From positions 1 through 54,424 of the forward strand of contig JABZKU010000014.1 in the NCBI GenBank assembly GCA_015257125.1: a stretch of 54,424 nucleotides of DNA, written 5' to 3'. The position numbers and the translations under genes were made by a program. Position 1 is the stretch's first letter. Each line of letters begins with the position of its first letter. This stretch comes from Prevotellaceae bacterium. GTDB taxonomy: Bacteria > Bacteroidota > Bacteroidia > Bacteroidales > Bacteroidaceae. Below the pieces are notes generated by a model. That model did not search any database, had not been told where the DNA came from, and was given only the letters and a program-made list of their open reading frames with translations. Below are positions 1-9,122 of the stretch, piece after piece.

Positions 1-59
1 TTGGTTAGAGCACCTGACTGTTAATCAGGGGGTCGTTGGTTCAAGCCCATCCTGAAGCG
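1..59 (+). tRNA. tRNA-Asn (GTT), 5' end cut by the window
   Basis: The window opens inside the D arm. The anticodon stem CCTGA/TCAGG closes the loop CTGTTAA, giving anticodon GTT. The 3' acceptor strand CTGAAGC lies at 52-58 with discriminator G at 59, and CCA is not encoded. The T stem GTTGG/CCATC contains one T-T mismatch. The first bases of the gene lie outside the window. Confidence 0.9.
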
Positions 60-68
60 CGAAATTAG

Positions 69-101
69 AATGCTGCTATTGTTTCAATAGCAGCATTTTT
101 T
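69..101. terminator. Intrinsic terminator after tRNA-Asn
   Basis: A perfect hairpin with arms AATGCTGCTATTG and CAATAGCAGCATT and a TTT loop is followed by a T run. It starts 10 nt after the tRNA and would end its transcript. The A-rich left flank is too short to argue strongly for action in the other direction. Confidence 0.85.
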
Positions 102-378
102 GTCTCTTTCCCATCGGAAACAGGGAAAGTGGTTCGAACGGCAGTCGGGTCTCTTCGATCAAAAGGGCACGTACGCCCCCAACGTGTGCGAATTGAGAGG
201 TAAGGCTGTGCACAATCTCTACCTTTTCAGCGGACAGTCCGGCTTCGATGAGGTCTAAGCGCACCCCTCGTTTTCCTTCTCTGTCGGAGTGGGCATTTCC
301 TCTTTGGGAGTGCTCGCTGTTTTTTTTATCCGCCCGCCCCACCTTTTCGCCCCCTTTGAGGGGCCTTTCTCCACCTCT
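102..378. other. Intergenic stretch, nothing recognised
   Basis: No ORF here has convincing composition or a start signal. I see no promoter box or RNA structure between the tRNA terminator and the repeat element that begins at 379. Confidence 0.5.
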
Positions 379-839
379 CCTCGCGCGTGCGCGCGTCCGG
401 TGTTTTTCTGTTTTTTGCCTTCACCTCTTCACCTTTGGGGACTAATCCTTTGATATACAGTAGAATGTGTGTGAAGGTTTCACCTTCTTATTCTTCACCT
501 CGAATTGGTTCTAACTCTTTGAATAATAGATAGATACGGGTGAAGGCTTTACCTCTCCGCTTTTTTCGCCTTGCCTTCACCCGATGACCGTCCGCACATT
601 GGCGAAAGGATCGATTAGTGAGTGAACCGCGAACGGGGTGAAACTACCGCCGCACACGACGAGAGGTGAAGCCTTCACCTGTATCTTCTTATGCCACAGT
701 TGTTTACGCTGATTTCGCTGTTGGTCCCGAGAGGGTGAAACCTTCACACGTATTTATTTGTAAGTCAGCAGGTTGACCCCAAAAGGTGAAGAGGTGAAGG
801 CAAAAAGTCGAAAAACACCTGACGCGTACGCGCGCGAGG
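379..839. repeat. Palindromic GTGAAGG repeat element, copy 1 (about 461 bp)
   Basis: The element is bounded by inverted ends. The left end is CCTCGCGCGTGCGCGCGTCC, then a T-rich stretch, then CCTTCACCTCTTCACC and TTTGGGG. The right end is the same order inverted, finishing CGCGCGAGG at 831-839. Inside, two AT-rich spacers per arm are separated by GTGAAGG/CCTTCAC motifs at about 471-484, 538-553, 665-679 and 733-747. The reverse complement of the right arm aligns to the left arm across these motifs, so the whole element is an imperfect palindrome. It has no coding potential and no obvious target duplication. It lies between tRNA-Asn and the 3' end of the minus-strand rlpA-like gene. Confidence 0.8.
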
Positions 840-997
840 AAAGCGAGCGGAAATGATGAAAACAAGAGAAGAATGGGAAGGAAGTCGTCCACTTTGATGG
901 AAGAGTGGCGGACTTTGAAAACCGTGACGAGAAAGCATTCGAAACGCACCCCCAAGCAGGCGAAGGGCAAATCTCGAATTCCCCGGCCGCCGACAAT

Positions 998-1049
998 AAA
1001 ACAAAGAGAAGCCCTTTTGTCCTAAGCAAAAGGGCTTCTCTTTTGTTTT
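998..1049 (-). terminator. Terminator of the rlpA-like gene
   Basis: Complementary arms AAGAGAAGCCCTTTTG and CAAAAGGGCTTCTCTT are separated by TCCTAAG and lie just past the minus-strand stop codon. T-rich sequence follows on both strands, so it may work in both directions. Confidence 0.85.
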
Positions 1050-1072
1050 GCGCAAGTGTAGCGCCGATGTTT

Positions 1073-1678
1073 TCATTTCTTCTTAGCCGATGCTGTTGCA
1101 CGATGGTTCAGCACGCGGTAGCGAGGTTTCTTGGCTTTCGCCATGAGTGCCTCTCTTTGGGTCTTTGCCTTGGCTTGAGCCAATTCCTTGCGGTTGTTTT
1201 CGCGCTGTACCCATTCGACCGTCGTGTAGTAGCGACCGGTCATGGGGTCATAAAGTTGGAATTGGGGGATAGCGGGCGTTTCGTTGTCGAGAGCCTTTGC
1301 AGGAGTCGTTGCAGGCAACACTTGCGTTACTTCCACTTGAGCCACGCCGGCGCGAATCATATCGATTTGCTCTGCGGCAGCTTTCGAGAGGTCAACAATC
1401 GTGTTGGCGCGGTAGGGGCCTCGGTCCGTGACTTTCACCACTACGACTTTACCGTTTTTGGGGTTTCGCACGTGCAACAAGGTACCGAAAGGCAGGGTGC
1501 GGTGTGCGCAAGTGAGTGAATCTTTGTGGTAAGACGAACCGCTGGCGGTGCGGCGACCGTGCCATCGGTCGCCATAGTAAGTAGCATTGCCTACCTTGGT
1601 GTTGTCATCTTGAGCATACATGGCCGTAAAAGCCAACAGCGAAAGGAGGGATACTACAATCTTTTGTGTGATGTGCAT
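1073..1678 (-). CDS. Septal ring lytic transglycosylase RlpA-like protein (double-psi beta-barrel)
   Basis: 201 residues from the ATG at 1678, chosen because a signal peptide (MHITQKIVV...AMYAQ) begins there. The mature part carries the RlpA double-psi barrel at about residues 30-120: GNATYYGDRWHGRRTASG, then the acidic motif VKVTDRGPY and IVDLSKAAAEQI. In proteobacterial RlpA this fold cleaves denuded peptidoglycan at division sites. The SPOR domain usual there is absent; instead there is a tail of about 70 residues that ends lysine-rich (ASAKKK). A -7 box lies 163 nt upstream and a terminator follows the stop, so the gene is probably monocistronic. The family is clear; enzymatic activity in this organism is inferred. 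Confidence 0.88.
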   Translation of the reverse strand: MHITQKIVVSLLSLLAFTAMYAQDDNTKVGNATYYGDRWHGRRTASGSSYHKDSLTCAHRTLPFGTLLHVRNPKNGKVVVVKVTDRGPYRANTIVDLSKAAAEQIDMIRAGVAQVEVTQVLPATTPAKALDNETPAIPQFQLYDPMTGRYYTTVEWVQRENNRKELAQAKAKTQREALMAKAKKPRYRVLNHRATASAKKK

Positions 1679-1956
1679 TGTTTGTTGTTTGCGGCAAGGC
1701 AACTTTCAGCACCTGCGAACAGATGGGGAAAGCGGCGCTCGCGCGAACGCGAGGAGTGCGGTGAAGTTCTTTGGCTTGAACTTACGGACGAACGGCAGTG
1801 GTCTGCGATTCATACACTCGGCCTTGCCATGTTAGCTCGGCAAAGATACAAAATGCCCTTTGCGTTGTATGCGATTTAACACCGAAAGCGGGAAATCAAC
1901 CAACTTTTTAACACGAAATGCTATTCTTGAGATTGCATTTTGGGGTGATAACAAAG
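1679..1956. other. 5' region of the rlpA-like gene
   Basis: This stretch holds the -7 box at 1841-1848 and a GC-rich hairpin in the presumed leader: CTCGCG and CGCGAG arms around CGAA at 1738-1753. The rest shows no feature. Confidence 0.5.
1841..1848 (-). promoter_or_regulatory. -7 box of the rlpA-like gene
   Basis: TATCTTTG on the minus strand fits the Bacteroidota TAnnTTTG box. I see no TTTG at the expected -33 position. The leader would be about 160 nt. Confidence 0.6.
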
Positions 1957-1990
1957 GAAAAGTCCACCTGCGTGAGGTGGACTTTTCTTG
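1957..1990 (-). terminator. Terminator of the alpha-2-macroglobulin-like gene
   Basis: The hairpin AAAAGTCCACCT, GCGTG, AGGTGGACTTTT lies directly past the stop codon at 2023 and has T/A tracts on both sides. Confidence 0.8.
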
Positions 1991-2022
1991 TTAATCTGCT
2001 GATTTTGAAATCAGAAGGTCGA

Positions 2023-5000
2023 TTAGGGGCGCACTTTGAGCGTCATCGGCGTGGAAGTGGCCGAAAATTCGGGGGCGAAGACCGATTGAACGGTGGCGAT
2101 GCCGCCGTCAAATTGTCCGGTGCGCACCACAATGCTCTCGTCGGTGAAGACGTGTTTCCCCTTGGCGAGGTGCTCCACGAAATACTCGTTTTCGGCATCG
2201 CGCACCATGCGGTAGCAGAGCAAGCCATCGGCCCATTCCACTCCCGAGAAAGGTTCGCGCGGTTCCAAGCCGGCGGGGCGTGTCGATTTGAGCGAAACGT
2301 GATCGAAATCGCGGTCGGCGGTGAGGGTGTAGACCCAGCGCACGCGTTCGCCCACGCGCACTGCGTCGTCGGCCTTCGTCCATTTTTCGTCGCGCCACAC
2401 CTCAAATCGGCGTTCGAGGCGGAAGCCGTTGCCGGCGGCCTGCACTTTGGCGGCGTCCACCTTGTAGCGGGCAGACACCGCGCCCCAAGCGAGGCCTTCG
2501 TTGGCGCCGGTCGACTGCGAAAGCAGGGCATAAGCGGCATCGGTTGTGGCACGCGACGTGTTCCACACCTGCGTGCGCTTCGACTGCAAGAGCCACAATT
2601 TCAACTCATCGACGAGTTGCGCGTTGGCCGTGCCGTCAATCTTCGGCATTTGCGCCGCTAAGCGTTGCAATGCCTCGATGGCAAAGGTTTGTGTCGGGAT
2701 GCGGTAGCTGCTCCATCCGCCGAAAGCGCGATCGGTGTCGAAGTATCGTCCCATTTCGGGCGACGTCACGGTGTGTTCGACCACGCTTTGCAGGGCATTT
2801 TGCGCCACCTTGTCGTAAGTCGTTCCGCTGAGCGCAATGGCTTGCGCGCTCTTGCCGTACATGGTGAGCGTTTTGTTCTCCGAAGCCAACTTTTTGCGGA
2901 TGTAGGCGAGCGTCGGTGTTTCTCGGCGCTCGAGGAGGCGACACACATATAGATAATTGTACATCCACTCCGGGAGAGAGTTGATAACCGTCTTTTGCTG
3001 CTTTTCGATGCGCTTCAACTCTTCGACCTCCTTCTTCGCCTCAGCATCCAAAAAGCGGAGTGCTCCGTTGCAGAGTGCTCTGCCCGTCTTGTCGTTGGTC
3101 AGCACTTGGGCACGAGCCAAGAGGACGGCAATCTGCGTGGTGATGTAGGGCGAGCCTTGCAGTCCTCTGAACCACGGCCAAGAACCGTCGCCGTTTTGGA
3201 ATGCGCTCATTCGGTCGAGCGCCGAAGCGCGATAGGCTTGAATTTCGTAGTCCGACAGTTGGAGATGCTCGCGGAGTTTCGATGCCAGTTGGATGCCGTA
3301 GAAAGCCACCGCTTGGTCGTAGGCCGAACCGTCGACGATGCGCATCCATTCGGGCACCACTTTGGCCACTTCTTTGCGGGCGTCTCTGCACGTGTCGGTC
3401 GTGAAGGTGGCTTTCACGCCCTTTTCGATTTGTGCCATCAGCTTGCGGCGCGCTTCCGCTTCCTTTTCGCTGAGCGATTCGCCCGGTCTAATCGTGAACG
3501 GCACGGCACGCGTCACCTCGATTTGGCGCGAGAGTACGGGAATTGTGCGCTCCTCACCATCGCTAAATTCATTGTTGCGCGCCGTCACACGAACAAGCAG
3601 GCTTTGGCATCCATCGGGCACGCGCATAGCGAAACGCTGCGTGAACACATGCCCGTCATTGAGGCTGAATTTTCCGTTGAACGTGTTCAAAACGCGTTTT
3701 CCGGCAGCGTCTTCTACTGTGAAAACGTAGTTTCCGTCGATCGGCTTTCCACTGATGTTGCGCACCGTGATGGGCCATTCCATCTCGTCTCCTTCGCGCA
3801 GACAGCGCGGCACCGCCACTTCTGCCGTGAGCTGTTTGCGCGCGATGATCGTTTCGTCGAGCGTTCCCGAATTCAGTTCTCCGTCATGTGCAAAGGCATT
3901 GAACTTCCATTGGGTCAAACTCTCGGGCAGTGTGAAGTGAAGCGTGGCTACCCCCGATTCGTTCGTGCGCAAAGTCGGTTGGAAGAAGGCCGTTTCCGAG
4001 AAATTCGTGCGAACTTGCGGTGTCCCGGCCTCGAGCATTTCAGCCTTCTTGCGCATGGCGCGAGCCGGCACCGCCCTGTTGCCGCGGAAGACCTCCACCT
4101 CCCGCACCATTTGCGGGGCGGTACTGTCAAACGCCACCACACTGAGCGGAGTCACTCCTCCCACGCGCATTCTGTCGTTGCTCCGGTAATCGAACATCGA
4201 TTCCTTCCAAACCGTAAAGATCGGAGAGGGCACTTCGTAGGTGGCGCGTCCCGGCAAACTGCCATTGAGCGAAGGATCGTACCACTGCTGCCGTTGATAG
4301 TAGGTGAGCGGTAGCTCCCGCACGAAGTTATAGTAAAATCTCCACGGCGACCGGTCTTTTTCGTCCGATTGGTTGTGGAATTTGTTGCGCAGCAGCGCGT
4401 CGAGCGACGCATCGTAGAGCCGCGCCATGACGTTGGCTCGTGCCGGTCGGCCGTCGGGAGTCGTCACCGACAGCATCCACGTTTCTTCTTGTCCGGGGGT
4501 GAGTTGCGAGCGGAACGTGTGCCATTTCAGCAAGAGGCGCTTGTCCGGTTCCGGTCGCTTCACCGTCACATCGTCCGTGTGCTCCTCGCCCTTCTTCATG
4601 TAGCTCACAAAGGCCGTGGCCGCGTCGCCCCATTCGGCCTTCCAAGCCACGGGGAGTTCGGTGCCCGCTTTGACGTTCAGCACGCGGTGTTCCACAATAT
4701 CCCCCTTTGCCGAGACCAAATTGTAGATCACCGTAGCCTCTTCGCCAAAGGTGATCGTGGCCTTGTCTCCGTTCGGCGCCGTGGTCGTGGCGATCATCGG
4801 CTGTTTCTGCGTCGGCTGTTCGCGATCGGTGTTCACATAAGCCGTTTGGTTCGCGTCGTGTGTCTCACCGTCGGGTGCCGTTGCGGTCGCTTTGACCGAT
4901 AGCCAGTAGTAGGTTTTTACGTCGGCCTTCATGTTCACCGCAAACTCGAAACGCCCTTCGTCGTCGGTCGTCGTTTCGCCCTTGCCTTCCAGCCGGGTGT

Positions 5001-6942
5001 CGTCGTCATCCGCGTCGCTCTCCCAATACCACACCTTCTCCAGGTTCCAGTTCCATGCAATGCGCGTGTTGCGTACGGGCAATCCATTCAGGGTCAGCAC
5101 CCGTCCCCGCACCTTCACCTCGCCTACCGATTGAAGCGAGGAGGGTAGTGTGTCGAACTTCACTTCAAATTTTGGCCGTTGGTATTCTTCTACGCGAAAT
5201 TGGCTATTCTTCGCCTCGTGTCCCGGGGCGTTCACCACCAGGCTGAATTCTCCTGTCCTGCAATAGCGGGGCAAGGTGAACTGCCCCGAAGCTATGCCGA
5301 AAGCGTCGGTCTTCACAGTGAGTGTGTCGAGGTCTTCGTGACGACTGTCTTGGAGTTTCACCTTCACCTCCTTGTTCGGCACTACATTGTAGGAGTCGCC
5401 GTTGCGCGAGTAGAGCAGCGTCGCAAATTCCATGCGCTGCCCGGGTCTGTACATCGGGCGGTCGGTGTAGATTTGGCAACCCTTTTCTGCATTGGGCGTA
5501 TAATTGCCCTCGTTGCGGAAACCAAAATCGTATTTTCTTCGCTCGTCCGGCACGGTCGCTATCTCTTGCGGATCGGTGATGGGCTGCCCGGTGATGACGT
5601 CGACGTAGGTTTTCTTGCCTTTCACCGTCTGCGTCTTGAGTTCGAACAGCGTGCCGCGCGACATGAGCACCAATTCGCGCTCCATCAGTCGGTCATTGCC
5701 CCAAAGTTCCGCCACGTAGACACCGGCGGCCGGCATTTTGAATTCGATGCTGTCTTCCGTTGTGCGGTGAGCCGGTAGCGTCGGCAATTCTTTGCGGAGG
5801 GTCAAGGCCGTTTCGTGTGGCGCTTTGCTCACCAGTCGAGCCAGCGCCTCTTTCCCGATGTACATGTCGGGATTGAAGCCGTAGGTCCGCAAAGCGTTCA
5901 GCGACGCATCCACTCCCTTGAGCCGAATGAAGTTGATTTTCACCGACTTCATGTTCTTCCATCGGATCAGCGCGCGATAAGTCGCACCGGGATAGAAGGC
6001 ATTGCCCTCCGTTTTCAATTCGGGCGACGACCAATCGACCTGAATGTACGGTTGCTCCACGTCGGCAAGGAAGTTGTGCAGTCCGACAGCCGCTTTGCCG
6101 TAACGTTGTTCACCGGATTTTGCCAGTTGCACGGCCTCGTCGAGCTGCTTGTCGCGCAGCAAAGCACAAATACGCGCAATGGTTTCGCCATTCTCGGGGA
6201 GTTCTTCGTAAAAGTTGGAGACTTTTCTCAGAAACTCCAGACGTTTTTCTCCTTCGAGCAGGTCGGCCAATTTCCATTCCGTGTGGAGTGCTGCCCTTCT
6301 TCGCCCCTGTTGTCGGTAAAAGTCGAGATTGCGTTGCAGCACCTCCCGCAGCTCTTCTTTCTTGATGGGCCGGAAATAGTTGTCTTCGTAGGCGTTGACG
6401 AGCGCTTCGGTGAGCACACTGAGCAGATCGTCGTTGTAGGTGGTTTTGCTGTCCGCCCCGAATTGGAAGAGCGTCGCATAGTCGCGGGTGCGTGCCGCAC
6501 CGAGCAGTGCTGTCTGTTGCACGGATTCGAGGAGCAAATCGTGGGCTTTGCGCACCGCCGCGGTGTCATTGTAGCGCCACGAGGAGCGGGCGCGCTCGGC
6601 ATAGAGGCGTCCCAGGGCGTTGAGCCACAAGGCGCGTTCCACCGGCCGCTTTTCTTTGGCCAATTCTCGTTCGATGAGTTCGCGCATCACCGCACCGCTG
6701 TCCGGCGCGATCTCTTGTTGCATCACCTGTTCGGTGAAGAGCGCGCGCAGGAGTTGGGCGGTGTTGCCCGACCGGAGGGCTTCTTTACGTATGAGTTGGA
6801 GTGATTTCAGCGCCGTCTTGGGTTGATCTTTTGCACTCGCCGCTTCCACGTCATTCCACCACCGGGTGAAGTGCTGGGCAGATGTCAGTTGAGCCAGACA
6901 AGAGGCACAAAGCAGCGTAAAGAGTTTGGTATTCATGGGCAT
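2023..6942 (-). CDS. Alpha-2-macroglobulin family protein lacking the thioester motif
   Basis: 1639 residues from the ATG at 6942 (an in-frame ATG at 6936 is equally plausible), chosen because a signal peptide follows and a -7 box lies 19 nt upstream. The exported protein has a helical N-terminal part (about residues 20-290), then macroglobulin beta domains. The MG2 signature DRPMYRPGQ is at 494-502, and the A2M core (FQPTLRTNESGVATLHF) starts near 985. An alpha/alpha-toroid at about 1200-1500 includes NGDGSWPWF. The cysteine-containing C-x-E-Q thioester is absent; the matching stretch near 1204-1210 reads DGSAYDQ. Thioester-containing relatives trap proteases covalently, so this one would have to act non-covalently. 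No penicillin-binding protein 1C partner is adjacent. Confidence 0.88.
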   Translation of the reverse strand: MPMNTKLFTLLCASCLAQLTSAQHFTRWWNDVEAASAKDQPKTALKSLQLIRKEALRSGNTAQLLRALFTEQVMQQEIAPDSGAVMRELIERELAKEKRPVERALWLNALGRLYAERARSSWRYNDTAAVRKAHDLLLESVQQTALLGAARTRDYATLFQFGADSKTTYNDDLLSVLTEALVNAYEDNYFRPIKKEELREVLQRNLDFYRQQGRRRAALHTEWKLADLLEGEKRLEFLRKVSNFYEELPENGETIARICALLRDKQLDEAVQLAKSGEQRYGKAAVGLHNFLADVEQPYIQVDWSSPELKTEGNAFYPGATYRALIRWKNMKSVKINFIRLKGVDASLNALRTYGFNPDMYIGKEALARLVSKAPHETALTLRKELPTLPAHRTTEDSIEFKMPAAGVYVAELWGNDRLMERELVLMSRGTLFELKTQTVKGKKTYVDVITGQPITDPQEIATVPDERRKYDFGFRNEGNYTPNAEKGCQIYTDRPMYRPGQRMEFATLLYSRNGDSYNVVPNKEVKVKLQDSRHEDLDTLTVKTDAFGIASGQFTLPRYCRTGEFSLVVNAPGHEAKNSQFRVEEYQRPKFEVKFDTLPSSLQSVGEVKVRGRVLTLNGLPVRNTRIAWNWNLEKVWYWESDADDDDTRLEGKGETTTDDEGRFEFAVNMKADVKTYYWLSVKATATAPDGETHDANQTAYVNTDREQPTQKQPMIATTTAPNGDKATITFGEEATVIYNLVSAKGDIVEHRVLNVKAGTELPVAWKAEWGDAATAFVSYMKKGEEHTDDVTVKRPEPDKRLLLKWHTFRSQLTPGQEETWMLSVTTPDGRPARANVMARLYDASLDALLRNKFHNQSDEKDRSPWRFYYNFVRELPLTYYQRQQWYDPSLNGSLPGRATYEVPSPIFTVWKESMFDYRSNDRMRVGGVTPLSVVAFDSTAPQMVREVEVFRGNRAVPARAMRKKAEMLEAGTPQVRTNFSETAFFQPTLRTNESGVATLHFTLPESLTQWKFNAFAHDGELNSGTLDETIIARKQLTAEVAVPRCLREGDEMEWPITVRNISGKPIDGNYVFTVEDAAGKRVLNTFNGKFSLNDGHVFTQRFAMRVPDGCQSLLVRVTARNNEFSDGEERTIPVLSRQIEVTRAVPFTIRPGESLSEKEAEARRKLMAQIEKGVKATFTTDTCRDARKEVAKVVPEWMRIVDGSAYDQAVAFYGIQLASKLREHLQLSDYEIQAYRASALDRMSAFQNGDGSWPWFRGLQGSPYITTQIAVLLARAQVLTNDKTGRALCNGALRFLDAEAKKEVEELKRIEKQQKTVINSLPEWMYNYLYVCRLLERRETPTLAYIRKKLASENKTLTMYGKSAQAIALSGTTYDKVAQNALQSVVEHTVTSPEMGRYFDTDRAFGGWSSYRIPTQTFAIEALQRLAAQMPKIDGTANAQLVDELKLWLLQSKRTQVWNTSRATTDAAYALLSQSTGANEGLAWGAVSARYKVDAAKVQAAGNGFRLERRFEVWRDEKWTKADDAVRVGERVRWVYTLTADRDFDHVSLKSTRPAGLEPREPFSGVEWADGLLCYRMVRDAENEYFVEHLAKGKHVFTDESIVVRTGQFDGGIATVQSVFAPEFSATSTPMTLKVRP

Positions 6943-6960
6943 TCTGTACTGTTGAAAAAA

Positions 6961-6968
6961 CAAATTTA
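6961..6968 (-). promoter_or_regulatory. -7 box of the alpha-2-macroglobulin-like gene
   Basis: TAAATTTG on the minus strand predicts a very short leader of about 15 nt. The intergenic region is shared with the divergent DUF438 gene, whose promoter is at 7063-7093. Confidence 0.55.
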
Positions 6969-7062
6969 TATTTTTACGATGAGTTACCGTGCATTTCTCG
7001 TGCTTTTTTCTGCTGCGAATGTTAATTGTGTGCGGAAAGGTGCGAAACAGTCGCCTGCGATG

Positions 7063-7093
7063 TTTGCTCCCCTTCGGGGAAATTGTATCTTTG
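7063..7093 (+). promoter_or_regulatory. Promoter of the DUF438 gene
   Basis: TTTG at 7063-7066, 19 nt, then TATCTTTG at 7086-7093: a consensus Bacteroidota promoter. The leader to the ATG at 7246 is about 145 nt. I see no riboswitch fold in it. Confidence 0.75.
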
Positions 7094-7245
7094 TACACGG
7101 TTCTACCACCGCGAGGGAAGGTTTTTGCATCGCCTTTCGCGCCGCGCAAAGTAATGTGTCCGATGGGACTCGTTTGTTGTGCTGACGTATCGGGTGATCG
7201 TGCATTTCCTCGTTTCCTATTCCCCCAACTACAAAGTTCCTACAC

Positions 7246-8865
7246 ATGAACGATAAAATGAAGCAGTTTCTGCCCCCCGTCGATCTCGAGAAAATGAAAG
7301 CCATTCTCGATATCGAGGAGCGCTTTGTCACCGGAAAAATCACCCTCGAGGAGGGTCGCGAAGAAGTGGCGCGCCGCGTCGGTTCGCTCCGTCCCTATCA
7401 TCTCGCCTTCATCGAACAAACGATGACCGAGCACACCGAAGATGAGTGCATTCGCGAGAACATGGCGCAAAAAATCAAGCTCTTCGAGGGCTTTATGGAC
7501 TATTCTCGTCCTGAACTGCCCGAAGATCACCCCATTGCTCACTACTATGCCGAGAATGACGAGTTGAAGCGCCTGTTGCTTCAGGTCGAAGATTTGGTAC
7601 AATACCCGGTCATCAAAAATCAGTGGATCGATCTGATCGAACGCATCAACGAATATCCCCTGCACTACAAGCGCAAGCAAAATCAGCTTTACCCCGTGCT
7701 GGAACAGAAGGGATTCGACCGCCCCACCACGACGATGTGGACCTTCGACGACATGGTGCGCGACCACATGCGCGAATGTCGCCGTCTCCTCGATGCCGGC
7801 GACGACGATGCCTTCGTGGCCGAGTGCGAAAAGTTGATCTACTACGGTCGCGATTTGATGGACAAGGAGGAAACCATCCTCTATCCCACTTCGTGCGCCA
7901 TGATCAGCGAAGAAGAGTTTGCGCAAATGAAAGCCGGCGATCACGAGATCGGTTACGCCTATCTCAACATCGAGGTCGACCACCGCAAGGCGGCTGCCGA
8001 AACGGGCGCTCCCGCTGCGCCCGCCGAGGGTTTCGCCGCCGATCTGTCGCAGTTGCTCTCGAAATACGGCTATTCGACCGGCGCCAACGAGAAACTCGAT
8101 GTGACCACCGGTAAACTTACGCTCGAACAGATCAACTTGATCTATCGCCACATGCCCGTAGACCTGTCGTTTGTGGACGAGAACGAACTGGTGTGCTTCT
8201 ACAGCGACACCGATCACCGCGTGTTCCCGCGCAGCCGCAACGTCATCGGTCGCGAAGTGATGAACTGCCACCCGCGCAAGAGCGCCCATGTGGTGAAAGA
8301 AGTGATCGACAAACTGCGCTCAGGCGAACAAGACAAGGCCGAGTTCTGGATCGAGAAGCCCGATCTCTTTATATATATATTGTATGTCGCCGTGCGCGAC
8401 GAGCAGGGCCGCTTCCGCGGTGTGCTCGAAATGATGCAAGACTGCACCCATATCCGTTCGCTCAAGGGGTCGCGCACCTTGCTCAAGTGGGCAGACGAGA
8501 CCGGCGTGCCGGCTGAGGCTCCGTCGACACAGTCGCCCGCCGCTCCTGCCGCCCAAGAGCCCGTTCGCCCCGTCGTCAGCCCCCATGTGCAACTGCAAAC
8601 CGAAGTCGAAACCCCGGCCGCCGGCATTTCGCCCGAGAGCATCACAGCGCAAACCCGCTTGGCTGATTTGCTGGAGCAATATCCCGATTTGAAGCAACGA
8701 CTCACCGAGATCTCTCCGCTCTTTGCGATGCTGCGCACGCCGTTTGGCAAGATCATGGCGGCCAAGGCCGATGTGCAAAAGATGAGTGACCGTTCCGGCG
8801 TGAAACTCGAGCGCCTGCTTTCGGAACTCAAGCGCATTGTCGGCGAACTGGCTGGCAAATCTTGA
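7246..8865 (+). CDS. DUF438 / hemerythrin-like / PAS / DUF1858 sensor protein
   Basis: 539 residues, cytoplasmic, no signal or membrane segment. Order of parts: DUF438 (about 1-85); a hemerythrin-like HHE helical bundle (about 90-245) with candidate ligands in DHPIAHYY, the PLHYKRK-to-LYPVLE stretch, VRDHMREC and DKEETILYP; a PAS domain (about 303-415, LSFVDENELVCFYSD); an Ala/Pro linker; and a DUF1858-type helical domain (about 470-535). Hemerythrin-like sites bind oxygen or NO through a di-iron centre and PAS domains sense small ligands, so a redox or gas-sensing role is likely. No kinase or output domain is fused. It has its own promoter and terminator, so it is monocistronic. Confidence 0.85.
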   Translation: MNDKMKQFLPPVDLEKMKAILDIEERFVTGKITLEEGREEVARRVGSLRPYHLAFIEQTMTEHTEDECIRENMAQKIKLFEGFMDYSRPELPEDHPIAHYYAENDELKRLLLQVEDLVQYPVIKNQWIDLIERINEYPLHYKRKQNQLYPVLEQKGFDRPTTTMWTFDDMVRDHMRECRRLLDAGDDDAFVAECEKLIYYGRDLMDKEETILYPTSCAMISEEEFAQMKAGDHEIGYAYLNIEVDHRKAAAETGAPAAPAEGFAADLSQLLSKYGYSTGANEKLDVTTGKLTLEQINLIYRHMPVDLSFVDENELVCFYSDTDHRVFPRSRNVIGREVMNCHPRKSAHVVKEVIDKLRSGEQDKAEFWIEKPDLFIYILYVAVRDEQGRFRGVLEMMQDCTHIRSLKGSRTLLKWADETGVPAEAPSTQSPAAPAAQEPVRPVVSPHVQLQTEVETPAAGISPESITAQTRLADLLEQYPDLKQRLTEISPLFAMLRTPFGKIMAAKADVQKMSDRSGVKLERLLSELKRIVGELAGKS

Positions 8866-9025
8866 TTCCGTCGCTTCTTTCTCCTACCGGCGCAGCCGTT
8901 GTTGCCACTTGAAGTGCCGTTCGCATCCCACCGCTTTGCGCCGTTTTCGCTTGTTCTGCAACGGGCGAAGATACCGGTGAGTGTGCCGCCTCAAAGCGAC
9001 GATGCGCTTTCGCTCGGTGCCCCAT
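8866..9025. other. Intergenic stretch before a distant terminator
   Basis: The terminator of the DUF438 gene lies 160 nt past its stop codon. No ORF or structure is visible in the intervening bases. Confidence 0.4.
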
Positions 9026-9072
9026 CAGGTGTGAAAGTCTTGCCCTCTGCGAGTCTTTCACACCTGTTTTTT
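9026..9072 (+). terminator. Terminator downstream of the DUF438 gene
   Basis: Perfect 12-bp arms CAGGTGTGAAAG and CTTTCACACCTG with a 17-nt loop are followed by six T residues. Confidence 0.85.
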
Positions 9073-9122
9073 CTGCGGGCACGCTTCTTCGCTCCTTCGC
9101 AGCGCAACGGCGAGCGTCTTCC

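Noticed and set aside
379..839. CRISPR array
   Set aside because: The GTGAAGG motifs are short, occur in both orientations with unequal spacing, and no cas gene is present.
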